DNA from: Phycisphaerae bacterium
Lineage (GTDB): Bacteria > Planctomycetota > Phycisphaerae > UBA1845 > CAIVHJ01
Assembly: GCA_022072405.1 (NCBI GenBank)
Contig: JAJVHX010000005.1
Location: forward strand, 1 to 64,000
Direction of reading: 5' to 3'
Length of the DNA stretch: 64,000 nt
Every line of letters begins with the position of its first letter. Within the stretch, counting starts at the first letter, position 1. Below, piece after piece: positions 17,732-26,766 of this stretch. The notes beneath the pieces were generated by a model. The model was not told the DNA's origin and searched no databases. It saw only the letters and a list, made by a program, of their open reading frames with translations. A program made the translations under genes and the position numbers.

Positions 17732-17812
17732 ACGTGCCGCTGTGGCTGCTCCATACAGCGGCAGGTTTTCCGTCGAGAGGGAGGCTGGTCGTGGCTTCCC
17801 TCTCGATTTTTA
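17732..17812 (+). terminator. Double hairpin terminator after copy 3
   Basis: The first stem is TGCCGCTGT / ACAGCGGCA. The second is TCGAGAGGGA (17773-17782) / TCCCTCTCGA (17797-17806), followed by five Ts, and is a good intrinsic terminator. Confidence 0.8.
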
Positions 17813-17865
17813 TCAGAACAGGGCGAGGCGGGTGGAGTACCGGCGGTTAATCTTTGCTGTGGTTT

Positions 17866-20019
17866 TCACTCATAATTACGAACTTCGTAGAGTGTGGCAA
17901 AGATCGCGCCGGAGGAATAGGTAAAATGGTGGATGAGGGCGAGATGCTCGTTCTCCAGGCGGTGGAATAGTTCGCGAGTGAATTCCGGTTCCAGGCCATA
18001 GGTCCGGCGCAGCCGATCCATTTCGTCCCAATTCACCAGCAGATGGCGATAGTGCTGCTGATTGAGCCAGCGGATAATTTCTTCGTCGTTGGTAGTTTCT
18101 CGAATAATCCTGGCCAGCGGCTGACGGTTGAACGTCACGAAGTAATCCACATTGTGCGGCATGTAGAAGGCCCGGGCTTCGGCAATCATCAGCAGTCGTT
18201 CCTGTGGAGGAATAAACTGCCAGACAAACGCCCAGGGATTGCTCGCCTCCGGATCAATCAAGGCATAATTGGTCACCCCCATGATCGACCGCACCGGTAC
18301 GATCTCGTCCTGATACAGCCTGTATGCTGTGCGTAGATTGGCCGCCCAGATCAGCACCATGAGTCCGACCAGGGTCCACTGCACCATCCGCCGAGGTTCA
18401 AAGACCAGTGATCGCACCGCCAACAGCAACATCGGCAACAGCAGCGATACCGCGAAACGAGCATACAGATGGGTCGCCGTCAGCCAGACGACCACCTGCC
18501 CGAGCCACATCAACAGGAGCAATTCATCCGCCCGTTCCCGCTTCCGGCTGAACAACCGCGTTACTACAAGCAAGCCCATCACCGCCGCCATACGCGGATC
18601 CAGCAGCACCCTTTCCTGCAATCTATCCAGTCGTTTTCGCCAGGAGCGATCCCCATCTGATACTTGATGTGCTTTGCCCCATTGTGCAGACTGCTCCGCA
18701 CTCCACACCTGCGGATCCGCCCCCAAAATGCCATAACCCAGCGGAAAAACCGGATTGCCGGTATAGGCGTAATTCTTCGCCAGCCAGGGGGCCAGCGTTA
18801 CCGCTGCTCCAAACCCATACACCAGCAGCGCTTTCCAGCTCCGCCCCCTCGACAACATGACTCGTACCAGTAACGCCCCGCCAATCCCCCCGATAGTCAT
18901 GATCACGGCAGTGTATTTGCATCCGCCCGACAGCCCCGCCAGCAATCCGCTGAGCAGCATCCAGCGCCATGGATAGCAGCCGCTCGATCGGCCGGTCGAT
19001 TCATACTGCAGCCAACACAACAAGGCCAGCAGACCGAACAACAGCATGGCATTCTCGACATACGCGATACCCGACAGGTAGACCAGCCAAGGCCAACTGC
19101 CCGCCAGCAACCCCGCCACCGCTCCTCCCCAACGATGCAACGAACGCCCCCACCACCACGCCGCCACCACCAGCATCACAGCGAACATCGTATTCAGCAG
19201 CTGCGCCAGCATGGTCGCTTCGTACGCATTATCCTTCACCACCATGGCGAGCAGGTAAAACATCTCTGCGTTCATCGGGAAATTGGCATAGACATTGTGG
19301 GGCAGATAACTGATCCGGCCGGTCTGGTAATATTCCTTGGGTACCTGCAGGTGATATTCCAGTACATCGTATCCGCGACTCTCTTCCGCCCAGAGCAGTC
19401 CGGGCGGCACGGTTGCCCCCAATAACCCCCACGCCAGAAAGGGCATCAAACCGAGTATCCACGCCCGCCGCACCAGCTCGCGCCACTGCAACCCGTCATG
19501 CTGATGCACTTCGCGCTGCTCTGCTTTCGCAGCCTCAATGCGTGTACTGGTTTGTTCCATCTCCTTCGATGCGACTCGGTCAAGCTGTGACGGTTCAGTG
19601 GCTTTGACCCACCAGCCCAGCCGCCCTAGACCCGTCAAACCCATCATCAGCAGCAACCCGATCACCGGTCCGCGCTGCAACCAACCCAGCATTCCCAGAC
19701 CGAGCATGGCCAGCGCCAAAAACCCCAAACCCAGCCCCAATCCCAGCAGCAACTGCCACCCCAGTGGCAAATTTAAGGAGCCGCGGTCTTCAGCCCGCGC
19801 GAACTCGTTTTTGGCGGAACCGATCTGCACCCCCGCCGCCAGATCCACTAACCATAAACCGAATAACGTCGCGATCAGGATGATCCCCGCCGCCAGCACG
19901 CCGTCGGTCAGCACATAAAAAAGGGCTACCGCTGATGTGAAACCAATCAACCCGCCCGCCACCAGTCCGCACCCCACCACCAGCGCCAGCAGCGACTCCA
20001 GACCCAGCTTTGATTCCAC
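17866..20019 (-). CDS. GT39-like integral membrane glycosyltransferase
   Basis: Encodes 717 residues with at least twelve hydrophobic helices. The first large loop contains ESRGYDVLEYHLQVPKEYY and YANFPMNAEMFYLLAM. An acidic, aromatic loop like this is typical of GT-C fold enzymes of the dolichyl-phosphate-mannose transferase/ArnT group, which transfer a sugar from a lipid carrier on the outer face of the membrane. Acceptor and sugar are unknown. A palindromic repeat at 19778-19803 lies inside the coding region and is translated as EFARAEDRGS. The gene starts 11 bases after rsgA stops and probably shares its transcript. Confidence 0.75.
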   Translation of the reverse strand: MESKLGLESLLALVVGCGLVAGGLIGFTSAVALFYVLTDGVLAAGIILIATLFGLWLVDLAAGVQIGSAKNEFARAEDRGSLNLPLGWQLLLGLGLGLGFLALAMLGLGMLGWLQRGPVIGLLLMMGLTGLGRLGWWVKATEPSQLDRVASKEMEQTSTRIEAAKAEQREVHQHDGLQWRELVRRAWILGLMPFLAWGLLGATVPPGLLWAEESRGYDVLEYHLQVPKEYYQTGRISYLPHNVYANFPMNAEMFYLLAMVVKDNAYEATMLAQLLNTMFAVMLVVAAWWWGRSLHRWGGAVAGLLAGSWPWLVYLSGIAYVENAMLLFGLLALLCWLQYESTGRSSGCYPWRWMLLSGLLAGLSGGCKYTAVIMTIGGIGGALLVRVMLSRGRSWKALLVYGFGAAVTLAPWLAKNYAYTGNPVFPLGYGILGADPQVWSAEQSAQWGKAHQVSDGDRSWRKRLDRLQERVLLDPRMAAVMGLLVVTRLFSRKRERADELLLLMWLGQVVVWLTATHLYARFAVSLLLPMLLLAVRSLVFEPRRMVQWTLVGLMVLIWAANLRTAYRLYQDEIVPVRSIMGVTNYALIDPEASNPWAFVWQFIPPQERLLMIAEARAFYMPHNVDYFVTFNRQPLARIIRETTNDEEIIRWLNQQHYRHLLVNWDEMDRLRRTYGLEPEFTRELFHRLENEHLALIHHFTYSSGAIFATLYEVRNYE
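19778..19803. repeat. CCGCGG-type palindromic repeat inside a coding region
   Basis: GAGCCGCGGTCTTCAGCCCG followed by CGCGAA matches the intergenic copies at 1001 and 21300. Here it is in frame within the glycosyltransferase gene between two hydrophobic helices. Confidence 0.75.
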
Positions 20020-20030
20020 TCGTCGCTCGC

Positions 20031-21182
20031 TCAGCTCAGCCCCTCCTCATACAGCCGGACGTAACTTTCGTAACGACGCGGATCGATGGCGCCTGTCTCC
20101 ACCGCCGCCTTCACCGCACAACCCTCTTCGTGCGTGTGCAGACAGTTGGGAAACTTGCAATTGGGAATATAGGGCTGAAACTCCACAAAATGCATTTCAT
20201 ACTCATGGGCATCCACGTCCGCCAGTTCATAGGATCTCACCCCGGGCGTATCCACCACATAACCACTGCTCGGCAGACGATGCAACACCGCTGTGGTTGT
20301 GGTATGTCGCCCCTTGCTGGTGCTTTCGGAAACCACAGCGGTCGCCAGTTTCAATTCCGGCTGCAGGGCGTTGAGCAGCGAACTCTTGCCCACGCCGCTC
20401 TGCCCTGCAAAGACCGTGGTCTTGCCCGGCAGACAGGCCGCCAACTCCTCCACCCCCACGCCCCGCAACGCACAAGCTAATATCACGGTATATCCGATGC
20501 GTCGATACATCTCGGCCATGTCGCCGGCGAACTGATCATCGCTCAAATCCACTTTGTTGATGCAGATCACCGGCTCGATGTTCCCCGCATGGGCCGCCAC
20601 CAGGTAACGATCGATCAGGTGCGGCTTAAGCGGCGGTTCAGCGACACTGGCCACAATGACTACACGATCTACGTTGGCGGCGATTACCTGCACCCGATCC
20701 GCATATCGTCGCACCAGCCGACTCCGTCGCGGCTGCACCTGGATGATGACCCCGCTCTTCTCTAAACCCGGTTCATCCGCTTCGATGCTGAAGGTGACCA
20801 CATCGCCCACCGCGACCGGATGGCGGTCGCGGATGCGCAGTGTCCGCAGAATCCGCCGGATGGTGCAGGGCCAGACCTGCTGACCGTCATCCACTTCGGC
20901 GATCAGCCCGCGCATCGCAATCACTCGACCGGTGGGCAGCCCATCGAACTGCTGATCGCCCGCCTTGATCGTCCGCTTCCGAGACATCTCCCCTTTGGGA
21001 ATGAGCGTCTCCCGTTGCGGCGTCTCTTCCAACTGGCCTTCAACATATTTCTGGGTCCAGTTCTTGTCCCGGCGCGGTTGATTACGCTTGCGACGAAAAT
21101 CGACCCGCACCTTCTTGCCCCGGTCAGGCCCATTTTCTTTCGGATTATCCATCTGACTCGCCATCAACCACCCGGTCCGCAT
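20031..21182 (-). CDS. rsgA: Ribosome small-subunit GTPase RsgA
   Basis: Encodes up to 383 residues; starts at 21164 or 21152 are also possible because no strong ribosome-binding site is seen. The circularly permuted GTPase order is present: an N-terminal OB-type domain (about 80-165), the G4 motif NKVD near 225, then G1 GQSGVGKSSLLNAL near 280 and G3 DTPGVRSY near 330. A C-terminal zinc knuckle has the pattern CKFPNCLHTHEEGC. RsgA checks maturation of the 30S subunit late in assembly. The basic N-terminal extension (KKVRVDFRRKRNQPRRDKNW) is longer than in E. coli and is common in this phylum. Confidence 0.93.
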   Translation of the reverse strand: MRTGWLMASQMDNPKENGPDRGKKVRVDFRRKRNQPRRDKNWTQKYVEGQLEETPQRETLIPKGEMSRKRTIKAGDQQFDGLPTGRVIAMRGLIAEVDDGQQVWPCTIRRILRTLRIRDRHPVAVGDVVTFSIEADEPGLEKSGVIIQVQPRRSRLVRRYADRVQVIAANVDRVVIVASVAEPPLKPHLIDRYLVAAHAGNIEPVICINKVDLSDDQFAGDMAEMYRRIGYTVILACALRGVGVEELAACLPGKTTVFAGQSGVGKSSLLNALQPELKLATAVVSESTSKGRHTTTTAVLHRLPSSGYVVDTPGVRSYELADVDAHEYEMHFVEFQPYIPNCKFPNCLHTHEEGCAVKAAVETGAIDPRRYESYVRLYEEGLS

Positions 21183-21545
21183 CGTGAATTGATCAACTGT
21201 TAATACATATCTTCACCGATCTCTGCGGCTGGTGTCGAGTAAGAAAATAAAATAGAATTGACCTTGTCAATCATCTTATCATGGTCAAAGAACCGCGGGG
21301 AGCCGCGGGCTTCAGCCCGCGCGATTCTTCGAAATGATGTTGAGATGTCTTCCAGAATACTTTAGGAGCTATGCAAACTTATCACTGCGCTGCGACCGTC
21401 AGGGAGTGGAAATCTAAGTGGTTGCTTTCTCCACCGCTTTCTCACGGGCGCGGGCTGAAAATCCGAAGATCAGTTTATTGAGTTTGGTAATAGCTCTTTA
21501 GATATATCGCCATTCTATAATTGGCGATTTATTAACCGGGACAAC
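21183..21545. other. Intergenic region with repeat fragments
   Basis: It holds a CCGCGGGCT-type hairpin at 21300-21325 and a 20-base piece (21390-21409, TGCGACCGTCAGGGAGTGG) of the MITE-like element's inner hairpin. Divergent promoters for rsgA and pyrF must lie here, but none is clear. Confidence 0.5.
21300..21325. repeat. CCGCGGGCT-type palindromic repeat
   Basis: GAGCCGCGGGCTTCAGCCCG followed by CGCGA. It has a perfect GCGGGCT/AGCCCGC stem and is the best-preserved member of this family in the window. Confidence 0.75.
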
Positions 21546-22487
21546 ATGATGTCTGTCCATTTCACCGATCGCCTGCTCCGAGCCATCGCCGACAAATCCG
21601 CCCCAATCTGCGTCGGACTCGATCCCGTCTACGAAAAACTCCCGCCCAGCCTGGTGGCCGCTGCCCGGCAGCAATGTGCCTCTGAACATGAAGCTGAGAT
21701 CATGGCGATTCTTGAATTCTGCCGGCGAATCATCGCCATCATTGCCCCTATCGCGCCCGCCATCAAAATCAACACGGCTTACTTCGAGCGCTATTACGGC
21801 GCGGGTATCGATGGCTATTTCGAACTGGTCAAGGAAGCGGTCCGCCACCAGCTCATCGTCATCGGTGATTGTAAACGCGGTGACGTCGGCCACACCGCCG
21901 AACAATACGCCTCCGCCCAACTGGCTGATCGCGATTTCGACAAGGGCGGTCGTTGGGTCGCACCCGATGCGGTCACCTTGCATACCTATCTGGGTCTGGA
22001 TGGCCTGCTACCGTTTTTGCAAGTCGCCCGCACACAGGGCAAAGGTATTTTTGCGCTGATTCAGACCAGCAACCCTTCCGCCGGTGAAATTCAGAATTTC
22101 ACGAACGCCGCTGGGATCACTCTGGCGGAACATGTCGCCCAGTTGCTCGACCGCTGGGCGAGTGCGGAAGGCCTGATCGGTGTGAGTGGTTATAGCGCGC
22201 TAGGTGCCGTAGTTGCACCGAAACAACCGGAACTGACCCGCCGTCTGCGCGAGTTGATGCCTCGTTCCATCTTCCTGGTTCCGGGTTATGGTGCCCAGGG
22301 TGCGACGGCCGATGATGTTCGGCCCTGTTTTAACGCTGATGGCCGTGGGGCACTGATCACCGCTTCCCGCAGTGTCATCTTCGCTCACGCTTCGCCCCGT
22401 TACCAGGCCCGGCATGGCGACCAGTGGGAAAAATGCGTCGAATCCGCCTGCCGCGATTTCGCGGGCGAAGTTCAAAAAATACTCTGA
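21546..22487 (+). CDS. pyrF: Orotidine 5'-phosphate decarboxylase (type 2)
   Basis: Encodes 313 residues. It converts OMP to UMP, the last step of de novo pyrimidine synthesis. Visible are CVGLDPVYEKLP at the N-terminus, the substrate-binding KINTAYFERYG-like segment, the catalytic DCKRGDVGHTAEQYA (D-x-K-x2-D), and APDAVTLHTYLGLDGLLPFL with VPGYGAQGA near the phosphate-binding end. The length and HTYLG-DGL motif place it in the longer type 2 group. A second ATG three bases downstream is equally possible. It is 20 bases upstream of murD and probably co-transcribed with it. Confidence 0.93.
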   Translation: MMSVHFTDRLLRAIADKSAPICVGLDPVYEKLPPSLVAAARQQCASEHEAEIMAILEFCRRIIAIIAPIAPAIKINTAYFERYYGAGIDGYFELVKEAVRHQLIVIGDCKRGDVGHTAEQYASAQLADRDFDKGGRWVAPDAVTLHTYLGLDGLLPFLQVARTQGKGIFALIQTSNPSAGEIQNFTNAAGITLAEHVAQLLDRWASAEGLIGVSGYSALGAVVAPKQPELTRRLRELMPRSIFLVPGYGAQGATADDVRPCFNADGRGALITASRSVIFAHASPRYQARHGDQWEKCVESACRDFAGEVQKIL

Positions 22488-22507
22488 CCACGTTACAATC
22501 CGCCACC

Positions 22508-23887
22508 ATGAGCGACTTTCGAAATCAACATGTCGTGGTGATGGGCTTAGGTCGGTTCGGTGGTGGTGTCGGTGTGACCCGCTGGCTGGCGGAACAGGGC
22601 GCCAAGGTGGTCGTCACCGACCTGTCACCCGCCGAGCAGTTGCAGAAGTCGATGGCCAAACTCGAAGGCTTGCAGATCGAGTACCATCTCGGCAGCCATC
22701 CGGAATCATTGCTCGATGATGCTCAATTGCTGGTGGTCAGCCCGGCGGTGGATAAGAGCAAAGCCCCCTTCGTCGAAGCTGCTCGCCGCCGCCGCATCCC
22801 CATCAGCTCCGAGATGAATCTTTTTTTTGAACGCTGCCCGGCCCGGATCATCGGTATCACCGGCAGCCTCGGCAAGAGCACTTCGACCGCCATGATCTTC
22901 GACATGCTCCACGCTCTCCGCCCCACTCTTCCCAATCAGCCGCCGAACATCTGGCTGGGCGGTAACATCGGCGTCTCGTTGCTCAGCGATCTGCCTGACA
23001 TCACTCCGCAGGACCTGGTGGTGTTGGAACTTTCCAGTTTTCAGCTCGACGACCTCGACGCCATCCCGCGTAGCCCCTTCCTGGCGGTGCTGACCTATCT
23101 TATGCCCCAGCACCTCGATCGCCACGGCACTTATCACAGCTACATCCGCACCAAGCTCAAGATTTTCACCCACCAGACCGCTGCTGATTACGCCGTGGTC
23201 AGCGAATCAGCCTGGTCGGAACTGGAAAAGGAAGGCTTCGATACGCTCTATCCGCAACATCGCACCGAACATCGCCCGATCCCTCAGATGCACACTTACG
23301 CCCTCGCCGATCAGCTCGCCGGCCAACTGGCGGTACTGGGCTCGCACAACCTCGCCAACGCCGCCGCCGCCCTGACCGTCGGAAGGATTCTCGGCCTGGA
23401 TGAGACCACCTGCGCTGCGGAGCTGAAGAAATTTCGCGGCCTGCCGCACCGCCTGGAATTCATCCGCGAATATGAGGGGGTGCGCTATTATGACGATTCC
23501 AAAGCCACCACGCCCGAAGCAGTGATCACCGCCCTTCAGGCACTCGAAGACTACCGCCATCGGTTGGTATTGCTGGCCGGCGGTTATAACAAGAATTTCG
23601 ATTTTACCCGGCTTTCCGAAGCCATCTGCGACCACACCCGCGCGGTTATCTTCTTCGGGGAATGCCGCTCCGCCATGCAGCAGAGCCTGCGCGAGCTGGA
23701 AGGCCGGCGGATGCTGCCCACTATCAAAACGGTGCACGATTTCCGCGGCGGAATCAACCTGGCCCGGCGCCTGGCCAAACCGGGCGAAATCGTCCTGCTC
23801 TCCCCCGGCCATCCCAGCTACGACGAATTCGCCAACTATGAAGAACGCGGCGATGCCTTCCGCCAGATGGTTACTGGGTGGATTTAG
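22508..23887 (+). CDS. murD: UDP-N-acetylmuramoylalanine--D-glutamate ligase
   Basis: Encodes 459 residues from the ATG at 22508; an upstream in-frame start would run through pyrF and was discarded. It adds D-Glu to UDP-MurNAc-L-Ala in the cytoplasm during peptidoglycan synthesis. The N-terminal Rossmann domain has VMGLGRFGGGVGV, the ATP site reads GITGSLGKSTST near residue 115, and YYDDSKATTPEA near 330 marks the C-terminal Mur ligase domain. LSPGHPSYDEFANYEERG at the end is typical of MurD. Its presence shows that this bacterium builds peptidoglycan. Confidence 0.93.
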   Translation: MSDFRNQHVVVMGLGRFGGGVGVTRWLAEQGAKVVVTDLSPAEQLQKSMAKLEGLQIEYHLGSHPESLLDDAQLLVVSPAVDKSKAPFVEAARRRRIPISSEMNLFFERCPARIIGITGSLGKSTSTAMIFDMLHALRPTLPNQPPNIWLGGNIGVSLLSDLPDITPQDLVVLELSSFQLDDLDAIPRSPFLAVLTYLMPQHLDRHGTYHSYIRTKLKIFTHQTAADYAVVSESAWSELEKEGFDTLYPQHRTEHRPIPQMHTYALADQLAGQLAVLGSHNLANAAAALTVGRILGLDETTCAAELKKFRGLPHRLEFIREYEGVRYYDDSKATTPEAVITALQALEDYRHRLVLLAGGYNKNFDFTRLSEAICDHTRAVIFFGECRSAMQQSLRELEGRRMLPTIKTVHDFRGGINLARRLAKPGEIVLLSPGHPSYDEFANYEERGDAFRQMVTGWI

Positions 23888-23961
23888 TACATAACGCGCA
23901 CTCTGATCAGAGCCGCGAGCGATAGCGAGCGGGTACTTACCTTACATTTCCACGAACTGAA

Positions 23962-24768
23962 TTATATTTTACGGGCGACGAACTGGAGATGCGCCGCCCG
24001 CCCGACGGCATCGGGCAGGCGACTCAGTTTTTCTTCGATCTGCAGCAAACGGCGATAACCCTCCCGATCTTCCAGCAATTCCGCATACTGTCTGATCGGC
24101 AGCACGCTCTTGCCACGTAACTCAACAACCTCGTAACCGCATTTTTCCAACAGGCGACTCCAGGATAGCGGGCTGAAGGTGTGCAGTTCAAACTGCTCCG
24201 CGGCGGCCCGCGTCAGCCAGTGGGTCCGGCCATCCTGCACAAATTTTTCCAACCCCGCCACATCCTGCTTCTGAAGGTAATAGTCGAGCGCCGCCAACTG
24301 ATTATCAATTGTCCCGATCAGCAACCCGCCCGGTCGCAGCACCAGGCATAATTGCCCCACCGCCCGCGCCGGTGACTGCACACTGCCCAGAGGTTCGCCA
24401 AAGGCTGTCACCACACCGAAATGATCACGCGGCAGAGCCGACAAATCCTCCACATCCGCCTGCACGGCTTCGACCCGCTGCTCCAGCCCCAGTTCCGCGA
24501 TCTTCCGCCGCACCGTTTCGACCATCTGCAGCGAAATATCCACACAGGTGACCCGAAACCCGCTCTGGGCCAGTTTGAGTCCCCACTTTCCCGTACCGCA
24601 ACCCATATCCAGCAATGGTACCGCCAGATCAGTCGGCAGGTGCGGCTTGAGGTAATCCCAGGTCAATGCATCATGCCACTGCCAATAACGATCGTCATAG
24701 ATGGCGTCGTAGCGGTGGGCCACACGATCGTGATAACGTTGCACTGATCTTTTCTTGTCGCGCTTCAT
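23962..24768 (-). CDS. Class I SAM-dependent methyltransferase
   Basis: Encodes 268 residues. Motif I is LLDMGCGTGKWGLKLAQ near 50, followed by VTCVDISLQMVETVRRK, an acidic motif, and FGVVTAFGEPLGSV. The Rossmann methyltransferase order is complete. The N-terminus is basic (MKRDKKRSVQRYHDRVAHRYDAIYD), as in UbiE/BioC-like small-molecule methyltransferases. The substrate is unknown. It is divergent from larC. Confidence 0.8.
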   Translation of the reverse strand: MKRDKKRSVQRYHDRVAHRYDAIYDDRYWQWHDALTWDYLKPHLPTDLAVPLLDMGCGTGKWGLKLAQSGFRVTCVDISLQMVETVRRKIAELGLEQRVEAVQADVEDLSALPRDHFGVVTAFGEPLGSVQSPARAVGQLCLVLRPGGLLIGTIDNQLAALDYYLQKQDVAGLEKFVQDGRTHWLTRAAAEQFELHTFSPLSWSRLLEKCGYEVVELRGKSVLPIRQYAELLEDREGYRRLLQIEEKLSRLPDAVGRAAHLQFVARKI

Positions 24769-24813
24769 CGTTCCCGTCTATGATACCCTGCGGCGGTATC
24801 CAGGTTGATGAAT

Positions 24814-24839
24814 GATCCGCAGGTTTTGGCCCGCGCGAG
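24814..24839. repeat. Degenerate CCGCGGGCT-type repeat
   Basis: GATCCGCAGGTTTTGGCCCG followed by CGCGAG lies in the gap between the methyltransferase and larC. The stem has mismatches. Confidence 0.5.
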
Positions 24840-24884
24840 CTTCTTACCGACCATGACAGGGCATACTGTAATCAAGAGTGTACC

Positions 24885-26057
24885 ATGAAAACGTTATACT
24901 TCGATTGTTTCAGTGGAGCGAGCGGCGACATGATCGTCGGCGCCCTGCTCGACGCCGGAGCCTCTTTCGACCGCCTCCAGCAGCAGCTCGCCCGCCTGCC
25001 CATCCAGGGTTATCAGCTCACTGCCGAAAAAATCCGCAAACAAAATTTCGGCGCCACCCGCTTTCACGTGCAGGCGGGGCAAGATCAGGCTCATCGCCAC
25101 CTGCACCATGTATTGAAAATTCTCAGCGAGGGGCAATTGCCTCCGGCGGTGCTCGATAACGCCCGGCAGATATTCACCCGGCTGGCGGAAGCGGAAGCTG
25201 CCGCCCATAACAGCACGATTGAAAAAGTGCACTTCCACGAAGTTGGCGCCATCGACGCCATCATCGACATCACCGCCGCCTGCCTGGCCATCGCTGAGCT
25301 TCAACCCAACCGGATCGCCTGTTCGCCGATTCCCACCGGCAGCGGCACGATACGCTGCGCCCACGGAGTGATGCCCGTACCCGCACCGGGCACGGCGGCC
25401 CTGTTGAAAAATTGCCCGATCTACGCCGGACCCGAAACCACCGAAATGACCACTCCCACCGGTGCCGCCATTCTGACCACGTTGTGTCACGAATTCGGCC
25501 CGCTGCCGGCCATGCAGCTGGAGCAGATCGGTTATGGCGCCGGTTCGCGCGACGGCGTTCATCAGCCCAATCTGTTGCGGGTGCTCATGGGCCAAGCCAA
25601 CTCCGCAGCCGATGGCGATACCGTCGCCCAGCTCGAAGCGGCGATCGACGACCAGACCCCCGAAACTATCGCCTACGCCGTTGAACGATTTTTACAACAG
25701 GGTGCACTCGACGCCTACACTCAGCCGATCTATATGAAAAAGGGTCGGTCCGGCATCCTGCTGACACTGCTCTGCCGGCCCAGCGAAATGGAGACTTTCG
25801 AGGAGTTGATCTTCGCCGAAACCACGACCTTAGGTCTGCGTCGCCAGATAGTTCAGCGGCGGGTATTGCAGCGTCGTTATGATACCGTCGAACTGGCGGG
25901 CGGTACGGTACGCATCAAACTCGGCGAACGTGAAGGGTACCTGCTCACCGCTGCTCCGGAATATGAAGATTGCCGCCGCCTCGCCGAACAGTCCGGTCAG
26001 CCGCTGCGTAACATCATGGCGGACGCCCTGGCGGCCTGGAATAAACGCGGGACTTGA
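24885..26057 (+). CDS. larC: Nickel-pincer cofactor synthesis protein LarC
   Basis: Encodes 390 residues. LarC (cyclometallase) inserts nickel into the pyridinium dithiocarboxylate mononucleotide to complete the nickel-pincer cofactor used by lactate racemase and related enzymes. The start MKTLYFDCFSGASGDMIVGALLD and the VHFHEVGAIDAIIDI segment are family signatures. In some lactobacilli this gene is split by a programmed frameshift; here it is one continuous frame. LarB and LarE genes are not in the window. Two bases separate its stop from the next gene. Confidence 0.93.
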   Translation: MKTLYFDCFSGASGDMIVGALLDAGASFDRLQQQLARLPIQGYQLTAEKIRKQNFGATRFHVQAGQDQAHRHLHHVLKILSEGQLPPAVLDNARQIFTRLAEAEAAAHNSTIEKVHFHEVGAIDAIIDITAACLAIAELQPNRIACSPIPTGSGTIRCAHGVMPVPAPGTAALLKNCPIYAGPETTEMTTPTGAAILTTLCHEFGPLPAMQLEQIGYGAGSRDGVHQPNLLRVLMGQANSAADGDTVAQLEAAIDDQTPETIAYAVERFLQQGALDAYTQPIYMKKGRSGILLTLLCRPSEMETFEELIFAETTTLGLRRQIVQRRVLQRRYDTVELAGGTVRIKLGEREGYLLTAAPEYEDCRRLAEQSGQPLRNIMADALAAWNKRGT

Positions 26058-26059
26058 TC

Positions 26060-26614
26060 ATGATTCTGCTCGCTTCCACCACCATGCAAGTGTTGCTCCT
26101 GCTGCTGGCCATGGTGGTCATTTTTGTCACCATCACCCGGCGCATGGCTCGACGGCAGGAGTTGCCGGGTGCGGACCCGTCTGCCTTCGCCCAAGAGCAG
26201 ATCACCCGCCTCAAGCACCAGCCGGGTCTACGCAGTGACATGGAAGAACTGCTGGTGCAGATTCAAGAACTCGCCCGCCAGATCAATGGCCAGATCGACA
26301 CCAAGTTCACCAAGCTGGAGATCGCCATCCGCGATGCGGATCTGCGCATTGCCCGCCTGCAGCAGTTGCTCCACGCGGAAACCCCGTCTCCCCTTGAGAG
26401 CGCCGCAACGACCGACCCTTACGAATCCACTTTACCGAAGAGTATGCCGGTTGAAACTGGTGATTCGACCACACCTCCAGAACCAGCCGATCCAGCCCGA
26501 CAACACATCTACGCGCTGGCAGACCAGGGTTTGTCGGCTGTAGATATTGCCGGCCAGACCGGCCAATCCACCGGTGAAATTGAATTGATTCTCGCCCTGC
26601 GACCGCGCACCTGA
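26060..26614 (+). CDS. Membrane-anchored coiled-coil protein
   Basis: Encodes 184 residues from the ATG two bases after larC. One hydrophobic helix at about 8-26 is followed by a basic stretch. A predicted coiled coil lies at about 60-115 (DMEELLVQIQELARQINGQID...LEIAIRDADLRIARLQQLL), then a proline/threonine-rich linker, and a C-terminal helix-turn-helix-like end (ALADQGLSAVDIAGQTGQSTGEIELIL). The last part resembles the DUF6115-like tail seen on membrane-anchored proteins. Translational coupling to larC is likely, but no functional link is known. Confidence 0.6.
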   Translation: MILLASTTMQVLLLLLAMVVIFVTITRRMARRQELPGADPSAFAQEQITRLKHQPGLRSDMEELLVQIQELARQINGQIDTKFTKLEIAIRDADLRIARLQQLLHAETPSPLESAATTDPYESTLPKSMPVETGDSTTPPEPADPARQHIYALADQGLSAVDIAGQTGQSTGEIELILALRPRT

Positions 26615-26630
26615 CCCTGTTCTACTATTG

Positions 26631-26653
26631 ACCCGCGGCTTTTAACCCGCGCC
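26631..26653. repeat. CCGCGGGCT-type repeat, degenerate
   Basis: ACCCGCGGCTTTTAACCCGC followed by GCC, an imperfect hairpin between the coiled-coil gene and the P-loop gene. Confidence 0.5.
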
Positions 26654-26766
26654 TTGCTGATTTTTCTTCATGCCCTCTTCGTCCGATATGTTGAAATTTC
26701 GCAGTAGCCCCGGCGCCCATCAGCCTCTATTATTATTTAACCGCTCTTGCTGGGGGTTTGCTGGCG

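Noticed and set aside
21390-21409. Small RNA hairpin
   Set aside because: The sequence is a fragment of the MITE-like element's inner hairpin. No promoter or terminator is associated.
22424-22507. Earlier start for murD
   Set aside because: The in-frame extension lies inside pyrF and lacks MurD-like sequence. ATG 22508 gives the normal N-terminus.
24885-26057. Programmed frameshift in larC
   Set aside because: In this genome larC is a single uninterrupted frame of normal length.
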